This document shows, in pieces, positions 34,743-47,589 of a DNA stretch of 64,000 bases. Origin of the DNA: Nereocystis luetkeana (taxonomy: Eukaryota > Sar > Phaeophyceae > Laminariales > Laminariaceae); NCBI GenBank assembly GCA_031213475.1, contig JARUPZ010000003.1:15246869-15310868 (forward strand), in the 5' to 3' direction. The notes beneath the pieces are model-generated. The model was not told the origin of the DNA, did no database searches, and was given only the letters and a program-made list of their open reading frames with translations. Both the position numbers and the translations under genes were made by a program. Each line of letters begins with the position of its first letter. Position 1 is the stretch's first letter.

Positions 34743-37700
34743 ATGGGCGTCATGAGCCCTGTCTGGGAGGGGTTGAGAAGCTCCAGAATGGCCCTCCTGG
34801 CCGTGAATGCGCTCCTCCTTAGCACGACATCGAACTGCGGGGTCGTGGCTGCGGCGGTGGCAGCGGTACCGAGTTGGGATGCGAGCTCCACAGGCGGACG
34901 CATGATTTCGTTGGGTCGCTCCATCGCCACCCTTCCGCAAACTCTGACTGCGTCCTCACCGCGGAGGAGCAGGGCTCGTATCGAACAAGGGAGCAAGCTC
35001 GGGCGACATCGCGATGACGAGTCGAACGAGACGACCTGCAACTGCGCATCAAAGCGATCGGCGGTTCGAAGGGATCGCACATCTCCTCGTGAAGAACGGC
35101 GACGACATGCCGCGTCCTCCACCGCCTCTGATCCCACCACCAACCGTGAAAGGCACGGCCTTCTCTCCCGACGATTGCTGGACGGTTCTCGAGCGACTCC
35201 GCCCCAAAATGGCGAAGCGCTGTGGCGCAAAGTGTTGGGTCCGCGAGCCGCATCAGCAGCAGCAGCAGCAGTAGAACCTACCAGCTCGACGGGAGGCGGG
35301 ATCATCGCGCAGCAGCAGCAGCGACAGCCGTTGCTGGGGAGGGGGTTGGTGCGCCGGCTTCGAAGTCGCGGCGTAAACTCGAGCTCTCATGACTCTGACG
35401 ACAGGCCGCTGCAAATACAACGGTTGCAGCGGCATCAGAAGCAGGAGGACCAGCGCAACATCAAGACCCGAGGGCCTGCTTCTTCTTCTCCGACAACGGC
35501 GACGACGACGACGACGACGACGACAACAACAACGGGAGCAGCCGCCGCCAACCCTCCCGTCCGCCTGGCGAAGGGCTCAGCCGCAGCACGGGCGGTGAAG
35601 AAGACGGCAGCAGCCACCACGGCGATAGCGCCAACCTCACCATCACCAACTCCATCCTACCTCCGGTGGCCTACTGCTGTGACTGATGACACGCGCCAGA
35701 CGGCTGGGTCAGAACCAAACTGCGAGCAAGACGTAAAGCGGCTACGCAAAAAGGGGCGGCAGCTGTTAGCTCTGGGTGTCGGAAGCCACACCGGGCGAGC
35801 CGACTCCGGCGCAGATTCCGGGCGACCGAACTCCGGCGCGGATTCCAGCGTGGATTCCGACACGAACGCCCCTACTAATAGTTCGGGCCGAAAGGGGTCA
35901 TTGAGGGCGGCGAAGGCATCGCGGGGTGGGGCAGGGGCTGGAGCCGTAAGTCTGACGTTTAAGGAGGCGATGTTTGCCGGGGCCGTGAGCCGGAGCCTGG
36001 CGCAGACGTGCATGCAGCCGGCCAATGTGGTGAAGACGCTCTTGCAGGGGCGGGGGACGGCGTCGCAGCTGTCGAATCTGTCGTTCAAGCTTCTGACCAG
36101 GGGTGCCGGCGCGCAGTTCGTCATGTCCATGCCCCACGGCGCGTTCAACTTCGCCACTCTTGAGGTGAGACACGCCTCCTTACTACTGCTGCTGTTACGT
36201 GTGCTCGCACACATTACTGATGTCCAAGTACCTGGTATGATATATTCGTACAGAAGTAGAGTACGTACTTGCCGTGTCCGGTAAATAATGTCTAGGTCTG
36301 CTTGTACGAAGATACAATCAATATCAACACTTCGCACCTGGTATTTTAAATAATACCATGGTACCAGCGAGTTGTTAAAAGGTACTCCGTATGTTGTTCC
36401 TCCTGTCCCGTGACGGTACGAAGTAATGTCTGTTTTGGGGTGCAGATCGTGTTGCCCTAGATGGCGGAGACGATCACGATGCTGTAGTATCGGGATCAAC
36501 TTGCATTGACCGACAGCAGTGTATATTTATGCCCACCAGGTACCAGGTATATCATACCAGGCGCCAGGTACCAGGTATGTTTTCAACACAAGAACCGAGC
36601 CAGAGCTGACGTGTTCACGAACTACAGCAGTAGTACTAAGCTGTACAAGTGAGTTTTATGTTTCCAACACACAAACACGTTTCAAACGAAGAACAACTCG
36701 TACGAGTGTCGTCGTCGAGAGTTTATCCCTGGTACCTGCTATCTGTACACCTGTACTGCTGCAAGTCCTCTCAGCTGTCATATCCCGGCCGGGTATATAT
36801 TTCTAGTTCCAAACAACATCCGCGAGGTTGATATGTTGCCGATATTGCTCATGTAAATACACTCAGCTACGAACGTAAATAATTTCCAACCGCAGGCAAA
36901 TACGTAGCATTATTGATGCGAGTACTGCTGTCGAGAGGAAGTGCGGTAGTATACAGCAGGGCGTCAGATTGCTTTTGCTCTGGCGCCAAGACGGGTCGAG
37001 TTATGTTGTTCCTGGCGCAACTGGCGTTTCGGAAAAGGATATTGTGCGTGGTTTTAGACGAGAAAATTACTTCAAGTACTGGTGCCCTTTAGCATTCGCC
37101 GTGAGCGAAAAAAAACGGTTTTAAGCGTCTCGCACTTTTATCCTCAAGTGGTTTTCGGGCCTACACTTTTTTTTTAATTAAATATTCAAGCATATCGTTA
37201 GGCGTATCGCATTTTTTTACCTACATGGGGCACTAATAAGCGCCCTGATATGATACGATATGACACAAGCAACAGTAGTAGTTGTAAATATGGCGCTTTT
37301 TCTGCCCCGGTTTTGACTTCCGAAAAATATTCTCGCTAAGGCACTACTGTAGAGTAGTATTGTGAACACCCGTATTTACGTATTTTTTAGCTCAGCTTCT
37401 CCAGCTCCGGGTAGAAATTCGGAGGGGGTGTATTTCAGGCGTTGTCGGTATGTTACTCGTCCAGCTTTTCCAGCCCTGTTCAAAAGTTTGAAAATTCAAA
37501 TTTGAAGCAGGCAGGGCTGCTGTCCTGATGTGAGTAAGAGTCGAACAGAACGACGTTTTTTTTTTTTGCGTTATGACGTCGTTGAACGTGGGTGAAGTGA
37601 GCGGCGCAAATTGGGGAGCTACCAGGTACCACGTACAGGTGTGCCAGTCTGTCTCGAAACGTAAATTCTGGGGCGTTAAGCTTTTGCAGGATATTTGTCT

Positions 37701-40700
37701 GACACATCGAGTCTTCTGTTTTTGAGGCTGGTGTATCCTTCATCACAATCCTACAGGCCCACCTACGAGGAGGGCATGATGTACCGCCGAACATGCCAGA
37801 AAGCAAAGCCCCCGCCGAAAAGACGGGCGCCAAGTCTGACTGACATCACGACAGAAACGACTACCGATGAAGTGATATTAGTAGTCGTATTATACCGGCT
37901 ACTGCTGTACGCAGCTCTTTCGATAGTACTGTAGCCCTTTCGGCACCCAGATGCGGCCTCGGAGAAGAGTGAAAAGTACACACGTCAGACAGATCATCTA
38001 CAGATCATCCGCGCTTCATGATCTACGGCAGATATTTCCAGGCAGATATGTTTCCCGATGTTGTGTTGTTATCTTGTTGCCGGGTGGGAGCCGTGTAGTC
38101 CGCATGATCTACAGTAGCACATGTTTCCTGGGTTGGATCTGCCCTATAAGGCAGATCTTGCACATACCTCTCACAACGGCAGGTGAGGAACTAGATCATC
38201 TACTGTAGATAGATCATGATCTGTATGATCCGTATGGTCTGTCTGAGGTGTGAAACGCTTCATGTTATGAACAGTCTATGAGTATATAGTGTAGGCGTGC
38301 AGCAGGACGAGCAGGATCATGCTGCGTCAGCGTCGTAAGATTCCTTCTTGCGTCGTGGTTCACACCCCCATAAAAGCGCAGCCGATGTTGTGATGCTCAT
38401 GTTCCGTCTCTGCCTACAGTATTTTCCCCATCAGAAGAAAGCGGCGGCTAAATCTTCATCTGACTGGGCAAACCGAACTACACGTGGAGCTTTTTTTCAA
38501 ACCGATTCGGTTTTTATAGCTCCGTGTGTTTCGCTTGCATTGCCCTGCCCGCAAGGGCAAATTCCTCTGCTTAACAAATATAGTGTTCGGTCTAGCTAAT
38601 TCCTATCCTGCTTGATCGTATTTAAATGACACACGGTCAACTCCTTTAAGGCCGCACTCCCGCTTTGGAGACAAAAGTCTTGGACTTAGAATGAGATGTA
38701 TGTGCCTGCACAGTGCGGTACTACCAGGTGCAAGGGATGGCGACAGGTCGCCGCCGTCATGTCAACTATTTAATAGCTCGAGTTTTTTTAGCCGATCGCC
38801 CGCAATATCACCACACCTCACAAATACGAACAGATCTCCGGTGGGAACGAAAAGAGAAGAACTACACATGTCAGCAATTATCGACGCCATAAACGATGTC
38901 CTGCCGTCGGATGTCCAAACATTCTCTTTCCTTTACAATGTTTTTGCGTTGTTCGTAACCCTCCCCGGCAGGTGATCCTTGGGGTCTCGGCTAAAGTGTT
39001 CCCCACGGAGTGGAGGGAGAAGGCCGGGCCTGTGTTGGATTTCGTTTCCTCCAGTGTGGCCACGCTCGTGTGCTCGGTCGTCAGCACCCCGCAGATGGTC
39101 CTCACCGATCGTGAGTGCCGTTCTTGCCCCGCGGGCGTAACGCCATACCGGTAGTACCGCTGTAACATGGGCGTATCAGCAGTACTGGCCCTGAACATTG
39201 AAGAACCTATTAAGAACATAAGTCTCTCTTTTTTGGGGGGGCGCTGGGAAGAATTGATTTCAGAAATCGAAGGATCTTGTCACAGAGATAGTAAGTTTCC
39301 AAGGCTTGCTCATGTTGGGTGTTTCTTGTTGGCGGGACTATTGCACAAATCAGTAGGAACCTTTTCTTGGAAGAAATAGATATCGACAGACAATTTCACC
39401 CTCCTATTGCATGGGCTCACAGGTATCAATTTTCGATGCCTCAACCTATTGTAATACCGATAGCCGTATTCAATAGGCTATTGTTCAGGGTGTAGGTACA
39501 TACATACATGCATACATGGGGTGGTTGCAGTGTCTCCTGATCTGGTGATGTAACCCCCTTTCGAACGGCAAGAACAACGTCTCCGGGGACAAGTTCATAG
39601 TTGGGAATCATGGTTTGGTGGTTTTAGCATTACCCTGCGCAGTATCTATATTGTAGATTTTGAGTACATGGGATGAGCAGGGTGCTATGCTCAGTACCTT
39701 ACTAGAGGGGCATAGTGTTGGCAGTAGGGTGTTGTATCCAGTGCCTTACTTGAGTGGCGTAGTGTTTGCATCAGTCGTACGGTAGATGTGCAAGTAAAGG
39801 GGTCAAGTGTGGTTCTTGTTTTGAGCACCTGATCCCTGCCTGGTACCTGTTGCACGGTACACGACACGGAGCGTAAGAGTTTGTGCTTCCAGAGGCGTTA
39901 CGGTGGATGTAACCGAATCTCCACGCCGCTTGGTCCTTGGTCTCTGTGCCAGGCGTTTCTCTGCAAACCTGTGATCACAAGAAGGACAATCGTTGATGGA
40001 TTTAGTACCCGTATCTGAAGGCACTAGCTGCTGGGCTGGGTGCTTGAGACTTGAAGCATGATGCCGGAGTTAGCCAGGGACGTAATTTTATGTCTGTTGC
40101 AGCCATCAGGTAGCCAGGACATTTCTCTTTTCTCCATGGCGTGGTCCCACACTGTATACGTCGGCGGTTATAATAGGGCACGGTCTCTCCCTGGCGTGAT
40201 CTCACGCAGAGCCCTTGGGGCCTCGGTGCATGTCTTCTTGAGGTTTTCACGCTGACATTTTTAACTGTTGCAGGAGCTCACCAACTGCTATGGGCTAGAT
40301 TTTTATTGTTCAGCGATACGAGAAAAAACACGTGAAACCATCCCTATCATTCTTATCAGCATTATTGTTTGTCATTTTCGTGATAATTTGATAGTTAATT
40401 GCTGCACATGTTTTGCTCCTCGCCCCCCCCCCCCCCTGGTTTGATTGATTTATCGTTGCAGGGATAATGGCGGGCATGTACCCTAACCTCCTGAGCGGAG
40501 TCCGTGAGATATCTCGAACCCAAGGGCTGAAAGGCTTCTACATCGGCTGGAGCGCCAACGTCGCGCAAAAGATTCCTAGCTATGGGTAAGGACCGCAGTA
40601 TGCACGATCCCGGTTTGCGCACATGTAAAGCTTTTTGTCGTCACATTAAGTCATCGCCGAAAACCTGTTACGTGGTCGTAAGACAGGACAGAACGGGCTC

Positions 40701-43700
40701 CAAGACGTTTCGGAGTGGAATGCTTCAGCAAAAATAATAATTTCGATGGTGTATCGATGCGTACCGCCATGGCGGCATGTCATGTATCGTATGATATGTA
40801 CCTGGTGCTTGGTTGTTTTCGGGGAGGTCCTCTGAGCTGGCGGGGGGGGTGTACTCGATAGGAGAGATGTACTCGATCTCATGCATGGCCGTAGTCGTAT
40901 GGCCATAGACCCTGGGTGGGGGGTGATCGCTTGAAATACCAAATTGAACAGCATGGGTGGTTTTGTGTCGTCGCCAGATTATTACGGGGGGCCATAGTTA
41001 ACAGGACCAAATATTGTTGGTAAAAATGGTTAAACATATAGGTTTTTATGTATACCATAGGTCCTGTTAACTAATAGCTTGTTTTTGCTTCCACGGTTGT
41101 GCAGATTGTTCCGCGTTGCTGGTGGCAGCGCAAGCTATAGCTGTCTTGAACGGGGCCTACCGAAGATGCCGATGACTACCCTGATAACGCACCCAGGAGG
41201 TTTTCCGCGGAAGCAGGCGTTACGTATCACTATCCTTCCGCGGTAGTTTCAATAATGCTCCATAAAACAACCTATGTGTCCGACTAATGCTCGCCAGCGA
41301 TAGGGCTTGCGCGTAAATACGTGTACAGCAGTACCAGCCCTAATATCGTACGAAACCGGGATGCTGGCCTAGGCTACTCGTAGAGTTTGGGTGTGTTCCA
41401 CACTAACTTCAGTAAACGCCTAACACGGTGCTGAACCCCCCCCCCGGCTCCAGGTTTTTCCCCCCGGAAACCTTAAGGCTGTTTTTTCTTGCGAAATTTT
41501 TTCCTGTCAAGGGACTGGTATTGTGTCGCGTGTTTGTGTTGGATTTTGAACGGCAGTCGAGTGTGATACGATACCGATACATCCAAGCTTTGGTTCAGTG
41601 CCTGCACAAAAAAGACGCAGGGAGGCCAGGGGATGGAGGGTCAAACAAGTCCAACACGATATTATCGAAAAATTGATGTGTCGGCAACATCAATACCTTC
41701 GATGCGATATGCAGCACTAGTGCGTGTTGCTCCATCTGTGGCACAAACCGTCCCGCCAACGAAAAGAATCCTAAAGAACCGCTCGCCCGGTGTCATCGCG
41801 AGAGGAACACCAGCTACCAGGTGTACAAATATCAGACCTTGCGAATGATCGCTACACTATTTCAAGTTTGGTTTATCGATGTTTTCGTCCTCTCACGCCT
41901 GTATATTTCCCCCGTCCGGTTTGTCCCCGCTCTTCTTCACTGGCACCACGCTGTGCGCGGTGGGGTTAACTTGCCCTCCTCGTCCTCACGACGTCAGTCT
42001 CACGTGGGTGTTCTTCCAGCAGTTCAAGCGGCTGCACAGAAAAGCCACGGACCGCCCTCCCACCAACACGGAGAACTTCGTGCTCGGCGCCGCAGCGGCG
42101 GGGGCAACCGTTTGGTGAGAGCCGCTTGGTGATGCCTTATCTGGCAATGCTCTTATCCTGAAACCAGAGAGTCTGGTCGTAGTTACGCCTATTGATGGTC
42201 GAAGTTGGGGTGGTTTTTGGCTGTTGTAAAGGGTTATAGACTCGCCCTTCAAGGCTGCAAAACGTGACGTTTTCAACTCTACTTCCTATTAATAGTCATT
42301 TTTCCCCACAGAACGTGTATCTCTTCTAGGATTGAAGAATCGGCACGGACACTGGTTGTGCTGGATGTCGACGGGTAGAAAGAACGGTTTAATGTGAAGA
42401 ACACACACACACAAACGTGGGTGCAGTTGCAAAGGGGTTGTCACGCGGTTACGCCTCCTGTAGGAAGGAGTCAACCCTATGTCCAAGTAGTTTTCCCTAC
42501 AAGAGTCGGGTGCCTTACCATATACCTCTGTCCTCGAATATAAGGAACTTTCTTACACTAGCATTAGGTAAAAACGGTACTTGTGTTCAGGGACAGGGGG
42601 GTAGGGGCTATCACGGGGGACAATAGTTAATAGGACCAAATATTCTTAGTAGTAACGGTTAAATATTTAGGTTTTATATGTATACCATAGGTCCATTTAA
42701 CTATGGCCTCCCGTAATACTGCCATAATTTTCCGTCTCTGGTGTAAGTAGTTGGTCCTACAGACATGGGTGCTTTTGCATACGGGTTATCACCCGGTTGC
42801 TTGGGGCTGCAATAATTATTTTCCAAGTAGGTTGTCCCCCAACCGTGGGTGCCGTTGCAAAGAGACTGACCCAACTTTAGTTCCAAGTAAGTTTGTCTCA
42901 CAAGCGTGGGTGCAGTTGTAGAGGGGCTATCACCCAGTGTACTACTGTAGTCTGTCCCACGAAAGTGAAGTGGGTGCAGTTGCAAAGAGGCTATCACCCA
43001 GTGTACTAATGGAATGAGTGATTCAACTCTAGTTCCACGGAGTGTATCCCACAAACATGTGGTGCAGTTGCAAAGGGGCTATCACCCAGTGCACTACTGG
43101 AAGGTTGATCCAACTCTTAATCCAAGTAGTTTGTCCCGCAAACGTGATCGCAGTTGTAAAAGGGGTTATCACCCGTGTGCTATGGGAATCATCCAACTCT
43201 CTTTTGCATGCAGTGGGTCCCACGAACGTCGGTCCAGTTGTGTATTAATAGTATTTTCAGTGTCACATACAATATGACGGCGGAACATTCACAGCAGTAA
43301 TCAGAACCAAAAGGCGGTCTGTCGACATAGAGGGATACTTGGTTTTTGCGTTCGTTGTGGGTATCTGATTGCTATGGCCTCCCGTAGTTATGTCAGGATA
43401 ACCCAATTATAATTCCAAGTACTGTAGATTGTCCCACAAAAGTCGGTACGGTGCTATAATGGGGGCGTTGGGTGTCGCGATATTTGCGCTATCGTTGTTG
43501 CCGCTGCGCGGGATGGCCAACGCAGGCAGCACCGTCAGCCGTGTAGCATCAGAAGCGTGGCAATCTGCGGGGTAGCGTACCCCAAAACGAAGGATTACAA
43601 GTCCGCACGTTTGCTCCACAAGCCGTTTGTTTTCGTGAGAGTGCATGCACGCCTTCGCTGGGTTTTTTTTTCCCCCGCTACGACGTCCAGAAAAAACGTG

Positions 43701-46700
43701 TACTCTCGGCTTAAGAATTTTGTTCGGTCACTTCAAGACATGTTTGGTATTAGCGGTACTTCTAGTGACAGGAAAAAATAGTAGGTTCTACGTGATACCT
43801 GGTACACGGCGGTGTGCGGCGACTTTTATGTTGTATTCAATGGCCTAGTTTGTAACAATATTACGCAGTACTGATGAGCGTTGAGAGTTCGTCGCTGTCC
43901 GGAGTTTTGCACCACAGGCCTTCCCGACTCGAACGAAACCCTTCGTCAACGTTTTCTCGTGCCGGGAAGGCGCTCGCTGCAGGATTTTTTAGTGTATTAC
44001 GGGGGACCGTGGTTAATGGGACCTATGGTATACACAAAAACCTACCTGGTATGTATTTACCTATTTTTACTATTAATAACAACATTTGGTGCTATGTACT
44101 ATGGTCCCCCGTATTAGTACACGGTGGTCCAATACCACTGATTACCATGGCCTTCCGTGGCGGTCGTTTATTTGAAATGGTTGGGCAGACACGCCGCCTT
44201 ATAGTATATTTTATTAGTAGTGGTTGCCCAACCATTCAACAGAAAGGACTACCACCGGAGGCCGTTGCAATTTGAACCCACAACGGGCGCAAAACTGAGT
44301 GCCCCCCCCTATGATTACACGCCATATTTTGGTTAGCGCTTCGTACTATTAACGTGTCCCTCCCCTCATACTGGCGGCAGTCTGGGCAATCATCTGGTCA
44401 TCACGTCTATGAAGTCCCCCTCTTGAGTATTACCATGCGACCCGAAAGCAAAATGGTTGATGCCTTGGGTGTTCAACCATCTACGGGCAGCGTTACTGTA
44501 CGGGTAGGATCATGTTGCGACCCGTGCCGTACGTGACGCCTTGCGTTCAATCATTGTAACTCGGACACCATGTTGTAGAATATCATCCCCCAATCACGCT
44601 GTGACCACAATGGTTGCCGTGACCGTCACTTTTTTTCATCAACCATTTTCCTCTCTAAAACCCCCAAAGAGGGTGAATGGTTGATATGCGGTGAGTTAGG
44701 GGTTTGGCGCTTTTTTTTGCCCCCCCCAGTTTTTTGTTCGTTTCTTGTATGTAGCGACGAGTCGAAGGCTGGCTATTAAACGTTGGTAGTCAGTCGCCTC
44801 TTAACTTCCGCTATGTGCTTTTCGAGATACGACGAGCCGAAGTCTGACCAATCAGCTGCCACTAACTCCCTGCTGCGTGTCCTTGATTCTTCCGTGTGTT
44901 GGGTTGTTTGCGCTCTGTTTTTTTGTCGTAATCAGCCTCATGATCCCCATGGACACGGTCAAGACAAGGCTGGTGACGCAGACGATTCAGCCGGGAGTGG
45001 TGCCCTACAAGGGCGTGCTCCAAACGCTGTCGAGGATCGTCAAGGAAGAAGGCTTCCGGCCGATTTACCGCTCCCTCACCCCGAGGCTGGTATCCGTGGT
45101 GCCGATGATCGGGATCCAGGTGTGTTGCCGCGCGCTCGGCTTCAGCGTTTCCGACGTCGACGTTTCTTCCCGTAGCTCGAGAGTAGAGTGATGGAGAACG
45201 CTGACCCCGATATAGTTTAATTTGGTTCGTTTTGAATGCCTAGCTGTGGGCTGTAGACGGCTGCAAAAAAAAAAATGTAACCACGGGCTATTAACAGATA
45301 AGTACGAGGTACAGAAGCACAGTACGTATGGTGATGACCTATTGTGAGATCAACCAACAACAACGAACGACTCAACCGCAACTTATCAACATCAACAGCG
45401 CACACACCAGCACTCACCACAACGATACAACAATCAGCAAACACCAACCACAACATCACCCGCAACAGAATGGCCCTGCCGTAAAATATGCGCTTTACGT
45501 GGAGCTGCACATGGCTTGCGCTGTTGTGACGCATGTTTTTTTAACCATCCCCGTTCGTGATTTCCGAACTGTGGTGCGCCACTGGTTGGGATAAAGTCTG
45601 TCCGCCGCCCGTGACCGCATGCGACGTAACCGACCTACTATAGCTTCGACCTTTCACGCGAGAGGGTCACGCGGTTCTTCGTTTCTGGGTGCGATGTGTA
45701 GGGTGTTTGCGTTTATCCAGTTTGGTTGGGGTATACTAACGTGACTAACGTGAGGAGTTGATTGGTTAAACAGGTGAATCAGAAGGTGTTCCGTTTGCCT
45801 ACCAACGCACAGCTTTACGCAACCCGAGAATAATGCCAGGTGAAAACGCCATTTTGGTCACCGTTTCCCACAGCAACATTTTTTTTTTTCGAGGGTTGGG
45901 ATGGCCATTAATTTGGGAACAGACTACGTACAAGAAGTCCAACCCCCAACCTGAAGTGTTCGCAAACACCCTGCTTATGTGCATGCACTGCAGAAGAGTG
46001 CTTGGCATTCTGCAGTAGACGTGCTTGTTTGTAAAAGTGACCTCTCCTCTCTTTTCTTAAGACACTAGCGCCCAAACTCCATCAGCGCCCCCTTGTTGAG
46101 CTGTACTGGTACGGGGGACCATAGTCAATAGGACCAAATATTGCTCGCAAAAACAGGTGAACATGTAGCTTTTGCCTCTGCCGCAGGTCCTATTTACTAT
46201 GGTCCCCCGTGATAATGGTATCGCCCTTCTCTCTCGGCCAGGGAACTAAGAGTGAAGCGGGTGATGCGCTTGGTGGTGATGGTTTTTTTCACGTTACACG
46301 ATTTTGCCAGGGCTTTCAGGGGTCGGGTCAAAGCTCGCAGGGTCGGGTTGGGTCGGGGGATCTGACCCGACCCCTACCCGTGTGAGTTTGAACACTTCTT
46401 GACCCGACCCGACCCGACCCGACCCGACCCTTAAGATAGAACACCTCCGGACCCGACCCGACCATTGATATTTTGAAGATTTCCAGACCAGTGAAGGTGT
46501 TGTTCTGTGTAGTTCCCTCAATAATCTGAAACCGACAAAAACAAACGCCCGAATAACTTCGCAGTTCGGCATCTACGAGTTCATCCGCACGGAGCTGATG
46601 AACCGCAAGGTGGGAGAGCACAAGCCGCGGAAATGGATACCTCCGGCGGTGCGAAGAAGGTTCGGTATCGGCGGCAACCTCGGCTTGCAGCAGCCAGAGT

Positions 46701-46753
46701 ACGCCAAGGACTTCCTCAAGAACGTCTACCTGCTAGAGGAAGAGTTGGTGTGA
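34743..46753 (+). CDS. Mitochondrial carrier family (SLC25) protein with long N-terminal extension, six exons
   Basis: Exons: 34743-36164, 38972-39110, 40462-40585, 41998-42114, 44936-45119, 46565-46753. All introns are GT-AG, every phase agrees, and the join is 2175 nt, 724 codons plus TGA. Residues 1 to about 400 are low complexity (Ser/Arg/Ala-rich with a 12-residue Thr run from an ACG repeat). The carrier domain occupies about 402-695. Repeat 1 has LTFKEAMFAGAVSRSLAQ and QPANVVKTLLQGRG (Asn replaces the usual acidic residue). Repeat 2 has STPQMVLTDR, with both charged signature positions lost, then GFYIGW and KIPSYGLTWVFFQQFK. Repeat 3 has the canonical MIPMDTVKTRL, GFRPIYRSL and FGIYEFIRTEL. 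Six-helix carriers exchange metabolites across organelle inner membranes. The third-repeat signature resembles S-adenosylmethionine carrier-like members, but the substrate is not assigned. The ATG at 34743 has context GCGGCCATGGG; an upstream start cannot be excluded. Confidence 0.88.
38640..38692. mobile_element. MITE family B, half copy
   Basis: ACTCCTTTAAGGCCGCACTC and CCGCTTTGGAGACAAAAGTC match the left arm of family B; the right arm is missing. It lies in the first intron of the carrier gene. Confidence 0.45.
40850..40925 (-). mobile_element. SINE tail fragment in carrier intron 3
   Basis: TACTCGATAGGAGAGATGTA, CTCGATCTCATGCATGGCCG and GGCCATAGACCCTGGG are nearly identical to the 3' end of the SINE at 62355-62605. 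Only about 75 bp are present. Confidence 0.75.
40985..41075. mobile_element. MITE family A, copy 4 (right end decayed)
   Basis: TTACGGGGGGCCATAGTTAA opens the copy, followed by the core TATTGTTGGTAAAAATGG and CATAGGTCCTGTTAACTAAT, after which the terminal CCCCCGTAA is lost. It lies in carrier intron 3. Confidence 0.75.
42415..43250. repeat. Degenerate repeat array of about 85 bp units in carrier intron 4
   Basis: Blocks AACGTGGGTGCAGTTGCAAA, GGGGCTATCACCCAGTG, and TCCAAGTAGTTTGTCCCACA recur about seven times between 42415 and 43250. The array is interrupted by a family A MITE at 42611-42716. Related units occur downstream of the gene at 47590-48255. Confidence 0.75.
42611..42716. mobile_element. 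MITE family A, copy 5, nested in the 85 bp array
   Basis: TCACGGGGGACAATAGTTAA to TTAACTATGGCCTCCCGTAA, 106 bp, with core AAATATTCTTAGTAGTAACG. Its position splits the surrounding repeat array. Confidence 0.8.
43997..44114. mobile_element. MITE family A, copy 6
   Basis: TTACGGGGGACCGTGGTTAA opens and CTATGGTCCCCCGTAT closes the element. The core contains ACCTACCTGGTATGTATTTA and ATTTTTACTATTAATAACAA. It lies in carrier intron 4. Confidence 0.8.
46110..46213. mobile_element. MITE family A, copy 7
   Basis: TACGGGGGACCATAGTCAAT to TTACTATGGTCCCCCGTGA with a diverged core. It lies in the last intron of the carrier gene. Confidence 0.85.
46310..46500. repeat. (GGGTC)n...(GACCC)n foldback element, copy 2
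   Basis: GGGGTCGGGTCAAAGCTCGC and CAGGGTCGGGTTGGGTCGG are followed by GACCCGACCCGACCCGACCC at about 46400-46430, then further GACCC units and GATATTTTGAAGATTTCCAG. It ends about 65 bp upstream of the last carrier exon. Confidence 0.8.
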
Positions 46754-46809
46754 GGGAAAAATAGTTGAAAGGGTCTCTCAGGATGAACGTGCGCGACGTA
46801 TTTAGGGCT

Positions 46810-47040
46810 ACATCGTCACGGGCCGGGTCACGGTCCGGGTCGGGTCGGGTCGGGTCTAGTGGCCCGACTAGACCCCGATCCGCGCAAGGTTTGAGCTGTA
46901 AACATCTGACTCGACCCGAAATGGGAAAGGTTTGAGGTGTCGACATCTGACCCGACACGACCCGCGAAACTTTTGAGCTGTCGACGTCTGACCCGACCCG
47001 GCCCGTGAGATTTTGAAATCGTCCCGACCCATGGAACGAG
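46810..47040. repeat. (GGGTC)n...(GACCC)n foldback element, copy 3
   Basis: GGTCCGGGTCGGGTCGGGTC at 46831-46857 is followed by three spaced blocks of CTGACCCGACCCG type, each preceded by GAGCTGTCGACATCTG or a close variant, ending GTGAGATTTTGAAATCGTCC. It begins about 55 bp after the carrier stop codon and may lie in its 3' UTR. Confidence 0.8.
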
Positions 47041-47589
47041 TGGCAACTGCTCTCGCCCTTCGTTTATGTTTTGTTGTTGTCCGGGGTCGCCGCGCGGGGG
47101 GTGGGGTAGGGTCGGCCGGGGTGCGGCGGTGCCGGTGGGGGGTACGGGGTAGCTGTCGAAAACGCAAAAAAGTGGAGTACGCCCGCAGCACCGCTCGAGA
47201 GACTCTTATTTTGGCCATCGCTAAACTTTTTTATGTGAGGCATCGTGTGTACTACCCTAATAATATCTTGGGTGTTAAACAAAACGTTGTCTTGCTTTTT
47301 GCGCAAAGGTCGAGCCGAGAAGTAGTGACTCCCGGTTGCTGATTTTCTGACGTCGCGTATTCTGTGCACGTGGAGCAGGATCGGCTGACCGCAGATCTGA
47401 ATCCCCTTGGGGGGGCAGAGGCTACGCGAGAGAGGGGAGAGAGAGAGGGAGAAGAAAAAAAGTTATTTTGGGGGGCCCCGTCGAGGCGTTTTGGTTTATT
47501 GTGACGGCTTGAGACTCTGGCGTGTGTTCGATATGCCGGGGTGGTACTTGAGGCAGTGTTGACTAGTGTTGACCCTTTAGGCGCTGAGA

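Noticed and set aside
34709..35305. 198-codon minus-strand open frame
   Set aside because: Antisense shadow of the GC-rich N-terminal part of the carrier gene; no motif.
35657..36499. 280-codon minus-strand open frame
   Set aside because: It is antisense to the first exon of the carrier gene, whose plus-strand frame carries family signatures and matching splice phases.
44175..44240. Inverted repeat ATGGTTGGGCA / TGCCCAACCAT
   Set aside because: A clear hairpin in carrier intron 4, with other ATGGTTG words nearby, but I could not define ends or find a second full copy, so it is not called as an element.
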